Positions 38,866 through 48,708 of a DNA stretch of 64,000 nucleotides are shown in pieces. Source of the stretch: Pterois miles. Lineage: Eukaryota; Chordata; Actinopteri; Perciformes; Scorpaenidae. The position numbers and the translations under genes are program-made. Location: NCBI GenBank assembly GCA_947000775.1, contig CAMQGK010000559.1, positions 2,514,501-2,578,500 on the forward strand, in the 5' to 3' direction. Positions within the stretch are counted from its first letter, which is position 1. The number at the start of each line of letters is the position of its first letter. The notes beneath the pieces were generated by a model. That model saw only the letters and a list, made by a program, of their open reading frames with translations. It made no database searches and was not told the DNA's origin.

Positions 38866-39335
38866 CAGTATCTGCCCTCCTCCCTCTGTCCTCCTCTCCT
38901 CCTGTCCTCTGTCCTCCTCCCTCTGTCCTCCTCTCCTCCTGTCCTCTGTCCTCCTCCCTCTGTCCTCCTCTCCTCCTGTCTTCTGTCCTCCTCCCTCTGT
39001 CCTCCTCCCCTCCTGTCCTCTGCCCTCCTCCCTCTGTCCTCCTCTCCTCCTGTCTTCTGTCCTCCTCCCTCTGTCCTCCTCTCCTCCTGTCTTCTGTCCT
39101 CCTCCCTCTGTCCTCCTCTCCTCCTGTCTTCTGTCCTCCTCCCTCTGTCCTCCTCTCCTCCTGTCTTCTGTCCTCCTCCCTCTGTCCTCCTCCCCTCCTG
39201 TCCTCTGCCCTCCTCCCTCTGTCCTCCTCTCCTCCTGTCTTCTGTCCTCCCTCTGTCCTCCTGTCCTCTGTCCTCCTCTCTCTGTCCTCTGTCCTCCTCC
39301 CTCTGTCCTCCTGTCCTCTGTCCTCCTCCCTCTGC
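38866..39335. repeat. 37-bp minisatellite (polypyrimidine)
   Basis: About ten units with a 37-base period, based on CTCTGTCCTCCTCTCCTCCT plus a TGTC(C/T)TCTGTCCTCCTCC half. Successive CTCTGTCCTCCTCTCC starts fall at 38884 and 38921. Shorter, degenerate units follow to about 39335. The plus strand is almost free of A and its few G lie in TGT. Three units make 111 bases (37 codons), so both strands stay open for about 185 codons. These frames (Ser-Pro-Leu-rich, and Arg-Gly-Glu-rich in reverse) are by-products of the repeat. Confidence 0.93.
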
Positions 39336-39527
39336 TGATGTGAACCACTACAGGTCCTGCTGTAGAGAGGGGGAGCGTCTTTGTCTCAGCCAGCTGATGA
39401 GTTTACTACTTAGATACATGACAATCTAACCTGAACAGTCAGACTACAGATCCTACTGCCAGCGTTAGTTTCAGCTTATATAGCAGAGTGTTACCTCGCT
39501 TATAAACTTTATGAGGATATCAATAAC

Positions 39528-39716
39528 ATGGAGCCTCTGTTGTGCATCACAGCTTCACTGCTACTTCTCTATCTTCTCGTCTGGCTCTCAACGAAGGCGG
39601 ACGCTTTTTCTCTGCTCCCTCCCTGCCCTTATCTGCCCCGCTTGCTGCTCTTTGTCTTGTGCTGTCTTGGTCTGATCTTTCGGAGCCTCTCTCTGCATTT
39701 CTCTCCGAATACCTAA
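39528..39716 (+). CDS. Small hydrophobic ORF within the retroposon unit
   Basis: A 62-codon frame starting at the first ATG after a 180-base leader. Residues about 5-20 (ITASLLLLYLLVWLS) and 35-55 (PRLLLFVLCCLGLIFRSL) are strongly hydrophobic, so it could be a signal-anchor or two membrane segments. It ends at 39716, just before the ATG at 39721. The region from here to 40184 is covered by open frames in three different phases, so it may once have been a single longer frame now split by two shifts; alternatively these are separate short frames. I recognise no family. Its position in a mobile unit suggests an element-encoded rather than host protein. Confidence 0.35.
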   Translation: MEPLLCITASLLLLYLLVWLSTKADAFSLLPPCPYLPRLLLFVLCCLGLIFRSLSLHFSPNT

Positions 39717-39720
39717 AGTC

Positions 39721-39906
39721 ATGGAATTGATCAGCTGGTCTCTCAACGCATTTGACCAAATTTTCTCGACAAGAGACCGGGCGAAGGAGAGCCCTCCTGC
39801 CCTGACAGAACGTTTCCAGCCGGATACACGATGGACTCCTGGGGGAAGTGGAGGGTCGTGTGCCTGTCGATCCTTTCCATTGAGGATGTTGAAGATGTGT
39901 ACATAA
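39721..39906 (+). CDS. Short ORF between the two membrane-type ORFs
   Basis: A 61-codon frame opening MELISWSLNAFDQIFSTRDR. Only its first 35-40 codons have protein-like composition; the end overlaps the next frame out of phase and reads as shadow. It begins 4 bases after the previous stop. It may be the middle piece of a once-continuous reading frame. No family recognised. Confidence 0.25.
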   Translation: MELISWSLNAFDQIFSTRDRAKESPPALTERFQPDTRWTPGGSGGSCACRSFPLRMLKMCT

Positions 39907-40184
39907 TTGGATGTATGATAACAGACATTCTGCTGATTGGAGTTAGCAGCTTCCTGATCTATCGCAAAAGTAAGAAGATGTCGGCAGCACTTTTGGCAAT
40001 GGGGAAGCTGCCCGTCATGATTGAGGGAATGTGCAGGGCTGCCAACACTCAGACTCAAGCGACATGTGAGCTCAATCACAAGCTGGATGCGATTCTTGAT
40101 CAAAATCGCAGGCTGGCTGAGATTTCTGAACGCTGTCGCAAGATGGGTACCAACTTGGAGAAGTTGCCAGCTCGGCTCGGCTGA
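39831..40184 (+). CDS. Predicted single-pass membrane / coiled-coil protein of the retroposon unit
   Basis: A 117-codon frame with clear protein-like architecture. Residues 1-23 are polar-hydrophobic with an acidic stretch (SIEDVEDVY). Residues 24-44 form one transmembrane segment (IIGCMITDILLIGVSSFLIY). RKSKK at 45-49 gives a positive cytosolic-side flank. From 50 to 117 there is a long amphipathic helix with Leu/Ile/Met spaced in heptads (KLDAILDQNRRLAEISER), ending KLPARLG. This would be a membrane-anchored oligomer. I recognise no named family and assign no function. The frame stays open upstream for some codons before the chosen ATG, which is the first in phase. It sits in a unit with a retroposon tail, so the gene is probably mobile. 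It could also be a captured host exon. Confidence 0.45.
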   Translation: MDSWGKWRVVCLSILSIEDVEDVYIIGCMITDILLIGVSSFLIYRKSKKMSAALLAMGKLPVMIEGMCRAANTQTQATCELNHKLDAILDQNRRLAEISERCRKMGTNLEKLPARLG

Positions 40185-41027
40185 ATTTGACCATCGAATT
40201 TGGCTCTATTGGATCTTAGCCACTGGGAGACTCAGAGAGACTTAAGGCAGACGGAAAATCACAGTGTCTGCCTGACCCAAAACAATTGTTATCTTGATTG
40301 GCTCCTCGAGACAACCAGCCTTCCCAAGGCCGGTTATCTCTCCATTCTCCTGGATGTTATGTCGACAAGATGCTCCGTCCCCCCCCCCCCCCCCCCCCAC
40401 CACCCCCTACTCCTGTGGACTTTGTTTCTGGATCAGAACTCTCCGAAGGTCGTCTCCACGGCAATCGGACGTGTCTTCGTCATCAGTACCAGACAGCAGA
40501 GACAATGGGTTGAGACTGAGGGGGAATGAAGGACACGGGCTGACACATGCATACACACACATGAAGACAATGTACACACACACCCTTCAACTCAACGCCT
40601 TCGCGGCCCCCTCCCCCTCCTCTCCCCTTGTCACAGTACAACTTAGAGGGTTGTTGTGAGACGCCCAGAGGCGAACACTCCCCCCCAATCTGTGCTGGGA
40701 CACCTACCCTCCCCAATGCCCTTCCCCCTCCCACATGTGCAAGTCCTTGAGTTTTGTTGTAATGTCTTATCATGTTGCTATGTGCAGAGGTGTTTTTTCC
40801 AGATCCCACACTGTGCCCCCCTACAGGAGCCTAGTCTGGGAGATGCTTTTTTTCCCCTCTTCTCCTTTCCCCTTGTTCTCCCCTTTTCTCATCTAAAAAA
40901 ATGGGGCGCTGTTGGGGCGGCGACCCTCTGTCCTCCCGCTCCTGTCCCCCCGTTATGTGTCACTGTTTTTTATGTTCTTGGACGGGATGTAACTGAAAGA
41001 TAAGTTCCCTTGGGATTAATAAAGTTC

Positions 41028-41068
<41 letters not shown>

Positions 41069-41069
41069 C
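41028..41069. repeat. (ATCT)n tail
   Basis: About ten perfect ATCT units directly after a retroposon 3' end. It is interpreted as the tail made during reverse transcription and/or later expanded as a microsatellite. Confidence 0.95.
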
Positions 41070-41461
41070 TGTTCCATCCTTAATAAACTCCCTGAACACA
41101 ACCATTGAACACTGCTGACTAGAAGGAACTACATGTTTACCATTCGCTGTTAGCCACCAAGCTAATGTGCGGTGGCGAGTTAATAGCCATACTAGTGTAA
41201 ACATAGTGTTGACAAACATGCACAGTAAAATCTGGTCCACCCTCACTGAAATTGAGCCAATCACAATGCACAAGCTCAGCTTCAGTTACACTGCACGTGT
41301 TATACCCCATCCCCCTGTCCGCCGTGTCCCAGCCTCTTTCCATAGGCTTGATTTCTAGGGAAATAAACGAAAAAAAAAAAAAAAAAAAAAGAAAAAAGGT
41401 TTCTTTTTCACCACAACCACCCCTATTTACTATTCCTCTTTAATAATAAACCAAAAGTATT
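41070..41461. other. Unrecognised sequence with poly(A)
   Basis: An A run at about 41370-41390, then AGAAAAAAGG. It could be the tail of another retroposed copy (GGAAATAAACG just precedes it), but no family is recognised. Confidence 0.4.
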
Positions 41462-41533
41462 TCTTATCTGATTAATCAATTGAATAATCGGTAGAATACT
41501 TGATTACTACAATAATCGATAGCTGCAGCTCCC
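41462..41533 (+). mobile_element. hAT-like element, right end of the disrupted copy
   Basis: GATTAATCAATTGAATAATCGG, then ATACTTGATTACTACAATAATCGATAGCTGCAGC. This resembles the right terminus of the family whose left end is at 36284. The final CCCTA is mutated to CTCCCT. Confidence 0.45.
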
Positions 41534-43084
41534 TCATTCATTTCAATGAGACCATTGTGTTGGCCCTCAAAACAATATGCTGTAATCCAGCAAAATGTTC
41601 CTGGTAAATGACTTTATAATGTGATTCTACTGTTTACCTGAAAATTTCTGCAAAGGATGAAATGATTGTTGCCGTGACAACATTGCAGAGTGGTAAAATC
41701 CTTCTGGATAGTACTATAAACCTGTGTGTTTGATAAATCTCAAACTCATGGATTTATTACTCAATCTGCCAACATGCTTCCGCCAATACATGCTTTTTTA
41801 GTGCAGGGCTGTTTTCAGGACACCCTGTAAGGAGAGAACAGGGTTTCCACAAAGCACACACATGCACACATACACACTGCATAAAACAGACTAATGAATC
41901 TCAAGGGGATACTAGATTTTGCTTGATGTCTTATTAAAGCAGAATGTGCCATTAATGCAGGCCCAGGCCCAGTATAACCACTAGCAATTACTCTCATACC
42001 CAGCATTTGAATGGGAGCTCCGCATTTGTAAAGTGGCCAACCTCCCGGTCATCTAAGCTCTGTCACTTCACGGTGTATTTCTCCTCCATTTCAATTGAAT
42101 CATACCTTAAAATGAGAGAACAGTATGTCTACAATAATCTCTCTCACATTCCAGCCTCGAGTCTTTTATTTTTCCCTCCTTTCATCTTTCCGTCACAGCC
42201 TCTGCATCTAATGTTCCATTATGTTTTGTTTGTCATTTCCCACGATATCACCTACATCGATCGTCATCCCATTAGTCCTCTCCCACGCTGAAAGAAACCT
42301 AACCCCACACGATGGCTTCCCAGAGCCAGCCGTCATCGCCTCTACAGCACCAGGTTGTCTGTCAGTCTGTAAAATCTGCGTACATCCTCATTTAGCAAAT
42401 CAAATGTCTCTCTGAGTCTTTACCCACAGACGTCAACAGCTAAAGCTTATTTACATGTTTAGGGCGATTAAACAAATCTATCTAATCCACGGAGAACATC
42501 ATTTAACATTCAGTATTTGGACATCAGTGCCAAAGCGTTTTACTAATTCATTTAAGTACAGAGGCGTTATGCAACCCAATTTCATTCCAAATCAAATGTA
42601 ATTTGGTTCTATGTATTAACTTGTCACATGGAATAAAATGCATCAGAACTGAAAAAGGAGAAAAATCACCACATGCTGTTTTCCAAACAATATATTTTGT
42701 AATGCGATAATAGTGTATACGTCATATGCATTAACATCATCATCATTCAGTATTATATTTAGAAAACTGTCTTATGAAGCTTTAATATCAAGAGGAGATG
42801 TGCATTTTATTTCACCAATTTGTTGCGCTCTTGTGGTATATTTAAACAAAATTACTGCATAAATAATTATCAGTTTATTGGATCATACTCTGTTCTCTGA
42901 GTCACCTTTTTTATGGGTAAATGGTGGATTACATTCTGGTTTCGTAATATTAACAACTGCTATAGTACAATATACAGTATAATGTATTCAATACGTGCTC
43001 AGTGATAGCCCAGAATATAGGTTCAGCCATTTTGTGACGTCATATGAATGCAGGAGAAAATGATTATTGGATATGATTCCTAAA
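41534..43084. other. Unrecognised, possibly single-copy sequence
   Basis: No gene or repeat recognised. 41860-42480 has mixed composition without low-complexity or repeat motifs. Confidence 0.45.
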
Positions 43085-43265
43085 CTACTTTAAATATAAA
43101 TCATTAGTTGATTAGTCGTTTGGCAGAAAATATAATATCTTTGAGTTTTAGATTGTTGCTCTGACAAAACAAGACATTTGAATATGTCAAGCAAATTGTT
43201 ATGTGCATTTTTGCTATTTTATGACATTGTATGGACCAATCAAAGAAACAATCTGTAGATAATAA
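43085..43265. mobile_element. hAT-like repeat fragment
   Basis: Shares GACAAAACAAGACATTTGAATATGTC and ACCAATCAAAGAAAC-type wording with 24763-25231. Both termini are missing. Confidence 0.4.
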
Positions 43266-43323
43266 AGTTGCTGATGCTTCATGTTTTATGTTCACATAAA
43301 AAAATGCTGATAATATTTCATCA

Positions 43324-43500
43324 AATAGATAGATAGATAGATAGATAGATGGATAGATAGATAGATAGATAGATACTTTATTGATCCCAAGTTGGGAAAT
43401 TGTGGTGTTACAGTAGCAGGTTATCAGCACAATATACAAGAGAGAATATACACAACTATGTACACATAAAAAAGAGAATATGCACATCTGTACGAAGTGT
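43324..43500 (-). mobile_element. 5'-truncated retroposon with (ATCT)n tail, minus strand
   Basis: Read on the minus strand, an AACTTGGGATCAATAAAG 3' end runs into (ATCT)n (plus-strand GATA run 43324-43374, one GGAT unit). The tail context closely resembles the retroposon ending at 41069 (TTGGGATTAATAAAG plus ATCT), although upstream sequence differs. The left (5') part beyond about 43500 is absent. Confidence 0.65.
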
Positions 43501-43559
43501 GAAGTATATACAGACAATCTTGTTATAAAACTAATCTAATTCTAAGAAATGTAAACATT

Positions 43560-43740
43560 ATGCACTATAATAATAATAAGATAATAAAATAAAATGATAA
43601 AATAAAATGATATGATATGATATGATGATATAGTATATAATGTAATGTTGTATAACATAACATGATATATATGTATGTATGTATGATACATGATATGTAT
43701 GTATGATACATATAATATATATATGTGGAATAGATAATGT
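43560..43740. repeat. AT-rich low-complexity tract
   Basis: Runs of AAAATGAT, ATGATATG, TATGTATG and ATATAT words. Confidence 0.85.
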
Positions 43741-44266
43741 GTGTGTGAAATGTGAGTTTGAATTTGATCAGCTTTGTGGTTGTTTGACTGTTGGAAACAA
43801 AATAAGTTATTATAAGACTGTTAATCACAGCTGTTGTAATTTCTGGTGGGCATGGGTCATAACATTTTAAATATGTTTCAATACATTGTGATTGAAAATT
43901 GTCTTAGGTTATTGGCTCACAACATTTGACAGTTAATTTCACAAGTTGTTGAAAAAGTATCAACCAAAACTGATCATCAGGTGATCACCAAATGGTTGCG
44001 AGTATCATGTAATCACAAAGTCCCTCAAATCCGCCCAGAAACCTGTGTTGCACCTTAGTTACACTCTGGTTGCTGCCATCAAATCCAAAGGCAAATTTAT
44101 CAAAAGTTATTAAAAAAAAGTCAGTCAGTATGTCAGTAATCGTGTGTTCCAGTGCTAATTACGATAATGACATAAACATGGATAAATAACCTCAACAAAA
44201 ATTGAGATCATCCTCCTCTATTGTTTGAGGGACTCTGAATAGAATATAATGCTGGTCAATGTGTTG
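43741..44266. other. Unrecognised sequence
   Basis: No gene recognised. Confidence 0.45.
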
Positions 44267-44280
44267 ACACACACACACAT

Positions 44281-44357
<77 letters not shown>
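44267..44357. repeat. (CA)n microsatellite
   Basis: CA run of about 44 units with one ATGC interruption near 44280. Confidence 0.98.
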
Positions 44358-44359
<2 letters not shown>

Positions 44360-44932
44360 TGGCTGAGTGCTTTAATGACTCCTGTCTTAACAATGGCGGG
44401 GGACATGGCTAAACCCTGTTATGCAGCATCTAATTTTCTCTCCTTTCATGGTACAGAGTGGGAGTGAATGGGGAGCCTCGTACCACTCCAATGAATGCTA
44501 ATTAATTTTCATTTGAAGACATTAATTAAATATCTATTCTTTTACTGAGCTCTTTTTTTGGTAGTACTCATCTTGGCTGCAGCACTGTCAAAACACAGAT
44601 ACTTACAGTATGCTAGTTGAGAGCTTGCAGTGTCTCAAGGTCAGAGATTTATGATAATTGAAAATGGTATGTATGCAGCACTGTTTCCTAAAAGTTACGT
44701 TCCCAAACAGCTTAACTGTATTCTTAATTACGTTTGGAGGGAAACTTACTTTGTTGTGGATTGTTTGTCTTTGACTGATCACAGATCAGACTGGGGAAGG
44801 CTGCAGCTTGTGACGTAACATAATGAGCAACATGCAGAGAAGGTGATGTAGTATACTGAGCGAACATTAATAAATGTAACGTGGAATAATAACATTATTG
44901 AAGTAACAAGTATAAGAAGCGACAAAGTCCAC
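44358..44932. other. Unrecognised sequence
   Basis: No gene recognised. Confidence 0.45.
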
Positions 44933-45240
44933 TACTGGTGGGTGAGGGGGCGGTAAATGGGTAAAACAAATACAGCACTTTCCCAGAGGAGGCCGCTGTT
45001 TGTGTCCTGTGTGAAATTAAAAGTCAGTGTTCACATATGTTGTCATTTTAACCAAACCATGATGTTTACTAAACCTAATCCAGTAGTTTTGTTGCCTAAA
45101 CCTAACAATGTCATTTTGTTGCGTTTTTTTTTTTCAGTTTCGTTGTCGCTTTAAGCCAAACGATGATTTTTTTTTATTGATTCACCTATGTATTCAGATT
45201 TTTTTTTTTTTTTTAATTATTTTTCTTTAATGCCAGAATT
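44933..45240. mobile_element. Dispersed fish repeat fragment related to 29038-29535
   Basis: Shares the order GGTGGGTGAGGGGG..., GTCCTGTGTGAAATTAAAAGTC, AACCAAACCATGATG, and TTGTTGCCTAAACCTAAC with the 29 kb copy. T runs near 45126-45134 and 45199-45212 follow. Confidence 0.5.
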
Positions 45241-46168
45241 GATATATTTGCTTCATGTGAGTCTATGCGGAGGATGAAGGAAGTTACCACTTTTATTGTT
45301 GTAGTCACATACATGTCATATCTGTTCGGTATCGGTCAACCAAAACAAACTGCAGCGAGCCAAAACTAGAAAGCAGAAAACGGCGTAGGGTCCACGTAGA
45401 TGCAACCTGTCACATGTTAAATTCAACGTAAAACTGTACACAACCAGTGAAGTATAGAAACACTTTGGATTTCACACATTGCAGGAAAAGCAGAGCTAGA
45501 CATCATGGCTAAGGCTCGGTCATGTCCAGGAAACGTTATTATGTTGCGGTAATGTGCGGCCAAGACTCACATCTAATTGGTCAAATCAGCTGATGCTAAA
45601 ACTGTAGAGCTGATTAGGGATGTATGAAGAGAGCGAAGCTGATGGGAGAGCTAGCAACGGACTTGGCGAAGTTAGCAGTGAAGTATACATGTGTGACTAT
45701 GCCTGGTTTTCAAAATAAAGTGTAAACAAATGTACTGTATATACAAAATGCATATATGGAAATAAGATTGATTGGATCATATTTACCAGAAGTCTAAAAC
45801 ATTACATGGCTCTTATAAATTAAAAAGAAAATACCACTATTTTGTGAGAGAAATGACTTCATTCTTTGATTTTTGGGTTGCTGAAAAATCCAATAAATAA
45901 TGCTTGACATATTTGACTTCAGGACATTTCTGACTACATACTTGATGAAAATCAAATATTTATACTTATACTGTATACTTATATTTATACTGTGTTAACG
46001 TCGATATTTTCCAAAGTAAAGTATGATTCAACTTTTCCGATGGGCTTGTGTTAAAAAAGTTTAAAAAATTGCAATACATTGCAATATCGAAGCGCAATAC
46101 TTAAATTGTATCGGCACCCAAGTATTGTGGTAGTATTGAATCGGGACAGGTGTATCGTTCCAGCCCTA
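45241..46168. other. Mostly unrecognised; right end looks like a transposon terminus
   Basis: Positions 46065-46168 read GCAATACATTGCAATATCG... GTATCGTTCCAGCCCTA, a terminus style of fish hAT-like elements. Its left partner was not located. Confidence 0.4.
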
Positions 46169-48588
46169 ATACAGTATGTATGTATGGTATATAGCATCAC
46201 TCATAATAAACTGAAATCGCAGTATCGTGCATGAAGTGACAGCTGGAAAGAGCTGCCAGATTGCTCTGCCAAAGAGCTGCAGCTCAATACAGCGAGCCGC
46301 TGCTGCGTTGAACTTTAAATTGATATTACTGTCCTCAGGGCGAAACATCCGTCTTATGCTTTAGTGTCTGCCCCTCTCTGAGCTCTTTCTCTATCCTTCT
46401 CTCAGTTTTCTCTCCCCACCTACAGCTGTCGCTATGGTAAACGCATTAAAAAAAGTTGACCCGTGCAGGAGGATATCAGGGAGAGGAGCGGTGCAGCTTC
46501 GCTACGCTGTCCTGCTCCTTAGGGCTGATGAAGATAGCAGCACATAACATGATGGCGACTCGGAATGGGCTGTGTGAGTGAGTGAGTGGGTGACTCAGGG
46601 AGAGATTTAGATGATGAATGAGTGACCTTGCCTAAAGAGCTACATGTCCCTCCAGTGTGGCTTGATGGAGAGGTTGTGTTGGGTCCTGTTGTGTTTGTGT
46701 GTCTTTTTTTTTTTTTTCATTCTGCTTGTGCACTTAAGAGATGCACATATTCTCGCATCTGTGAGCATTCTTCATATGTATAGTTGGAGTGAAGGGGAAT
46801 TTATCCACCAGGGAGAGAAAACACAAACATGCAGCACATTGACTTTCTAAAAATACTCACTTCCTCTCCAAATGCTTTTCCAAAACAGTAGGAGAGTTCA
46901 AGGAGACGTGAGATGAAAACATTGGCTCATATCCAGCGTAAGTGGGCTATCTGGGAAGCAGTGTGATTTTACTTGTGTTTCTGCATGCAGCTATGTGCTC
47001 GCTGCATGTGTGTGCTCACACCTGTGTGTGTGTGTGTTTGCTGTGCATATGATCAGTCTTAACAACTGATATGAGACACCTCTCCTCCCCACTGAGTTTG
47101 CAGATGCCAGCTGGAGGAACAAGGCTTTATTGCTTCATCGAAATGTCAGTGCACAGCGTGTGTGTGTGTGTGACACCTAGCGATGGTGAGGGGAAACTTA
47201 ATAATATATTGATTCATCGTCGTTCTCAGGTGGACCACCTTTTCACATCCAACCCAAAACCCGACATGTTTTATGTATGGGTTTATGCACGATGCCTACG
47301 CACTGTCGCAGAGTGCCTCATGCTTGTGTGTGTGCGTTTGGGAATGCGTCAGTGCATGACAAGCACTCTCTGTTTTGTTTCTCTATTGTTCATCACTCTT
47401 CATCTAACAAATGTTGGAGTTAGCGTCACATCGGCCTTGTTGCTGCGCTGTGATGGGCCAGAGCAGGCCAGTGGCACGCAACATGATGAATCACAATGCA
47501 AAAGATGTCAGCTGGTGAGCTGGTCGCCTGCAGCCAACTGAAGTGTGACGGGTAGCCGCAACCAGCGATGACATACACACATGTTCAGCATAGCTTTTGT
47601 TTTACATGCCCACATTGCAACCCTGCCCCCTAAATAAATCTTTTCTTTCATTAGCAAATGCACAGCATTACAAAGAAGTGGTTTTATTGAAGAGACTGTG
47701 TGCAAAGTGTTTACTCTCAACATACAGTATTTTATTTGTTTTCCCTACAGTATTGACTTCTGGCAACTGAAGCTTGATTAATGTTTTATGGTTATGTTAC
47801 GAGAACTCAATGTGATTAGTTCAGGTTTGGGAGAGATCTAAGAGTAACAGCTCTGCGAGTCATAGCAGTATTTTGAACTCAGTGCTGACATTAGCGTACC
47901 TTGCACAGCAGCTGGGTTCTTGCAGTGTCACAAGATCATGCAGGATCACATATAACATGAAAATCCATCTTATCAGGCTTCAAGTAATGTGTTTGTATCT
48001 AGCAAGCCAGAGCATGAAGCAATCAGCATCCTGTGAGGAGCTACTGGCAGCTACTGGCATGACTTATGTGTGACGACACAGAGCGACTGTTCAAAACAAC
48101 AATGACAGCTCCTGTTTTATCAGATCTGGTTAGTATGTCTTCATTGAAAGAACTGCAAAGAATGGCAGGCACTGGAGGCCATGTTATCGCTCTTCTCCTG
48201 ACTGGTGTCAGCAAGAGTTTGATTAACAGATGGTTCATCTAGTCACCTGCCAAGTATTTTTTGAAAGTGCCTGCCCTTTTCCTGATAGTTTCCACTGATG
48301 GTTTCTCTGATGGTTCTGTGTAACAAACATCTGGCAGATCAGGTTGTCAGGATAACGGCAATGCTAACATGTTGATGTTAAGCATTTATAATGTTTTCCC
48401 TGTTCACCATCTAATTATCAAAACACAAAGCTGAGGCTGAGGGAAATGCCATTAATTTTGGAAGTATTTACAAGGTTTATTTATTTGTTATTTAGCAACA
48501 CAGGCTTGTACAATGAAATAAGTTATAGCCAATTCACGCTACACACGCAGAGAACATACACATATTTAAAATAGAATATAATATGTAA
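46169..48588. other. Unrecognised sequence
   Basis: No gene or repeat recognised over 2.4 kb. A T run lies near 46706-46718 and short TG runs near 47023-47036 and 47159-47170. The 156-codon open frame at 47071-47541 has no domain and passes through TG runs. Confidence 0.4.
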
Positions 48589-48708
48589 GGGATAATGTAC
48601 AAAGAGACGGTCAGTGTTGTGAAACAACCCTGACAGGGCGGAAGGGGTCTCTCATCACCCTGATGGGGTTTATTTCACAACAATGACCCTCCGGTTGTAC
48701 ATTATCTC
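48589..48708. repeat. Long imperfect palindrome
   Basis: Left arm 48589-48640 and right arm 48655-48708 are near reverse complements. GGATAATGTACAA pairs with TTGTACATTATCTC, GTGTTGTGAAA with TTTCACAACA, and CCCTGACAGGG with CCCTGATGGGG, around a 14-base loop. The repeat-like sequence seems to continue right to about 48890 (CTGTGATTAACCAATCAGAATCAAGTA). Likely a palindromic MITE-type element. Confidence 0.8.

Larger units (their letters stand above)
39345..41069 (+). mobile_element. Retroposon-like unit with small ORFs and (ATCT)n tail
   Basis: A unit of about 1.7 kb. The right end is unmistakably retroposed: GGGATTAATAAAG with AATAAA at 41018-41023, then a pure (ATCT)n tail at 41028-41069, as seen at the 3' ends of several fish LINE-mobilised elements. 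The 5' part has two or three small frames for hydrophobic and coiled-coil peptides (listed separately). The 3' part is C-rich and non-coding, including an 18-C run near 40381-40398. No reverse transcriptase is present, so movement would be in trans. The left limit is inferred from where the minisatellite stops. Confidence 0.55.

Noticed and set aside
38781..39348. Open frames of about 185 codons on both strands
   Set aside because: Produced by the 37-bp minisatellite, which lacks stops in every phase. Low-complexity Ser/Pro/Leu and Arg/Gly/Glu content.
43324..43374. Regularly spaced repeats that might suggest a CRISPR array
   Set aside because: This is a simple GATA run at a retroposon tail in vertebrate DNA, with no unique spacers.
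47071..47541. 156-codon plus-strand open frame with hydrophobic parts
   Set aside because: Crosses TG runs, lacks a domain, and has no promoter or exon structure in view.
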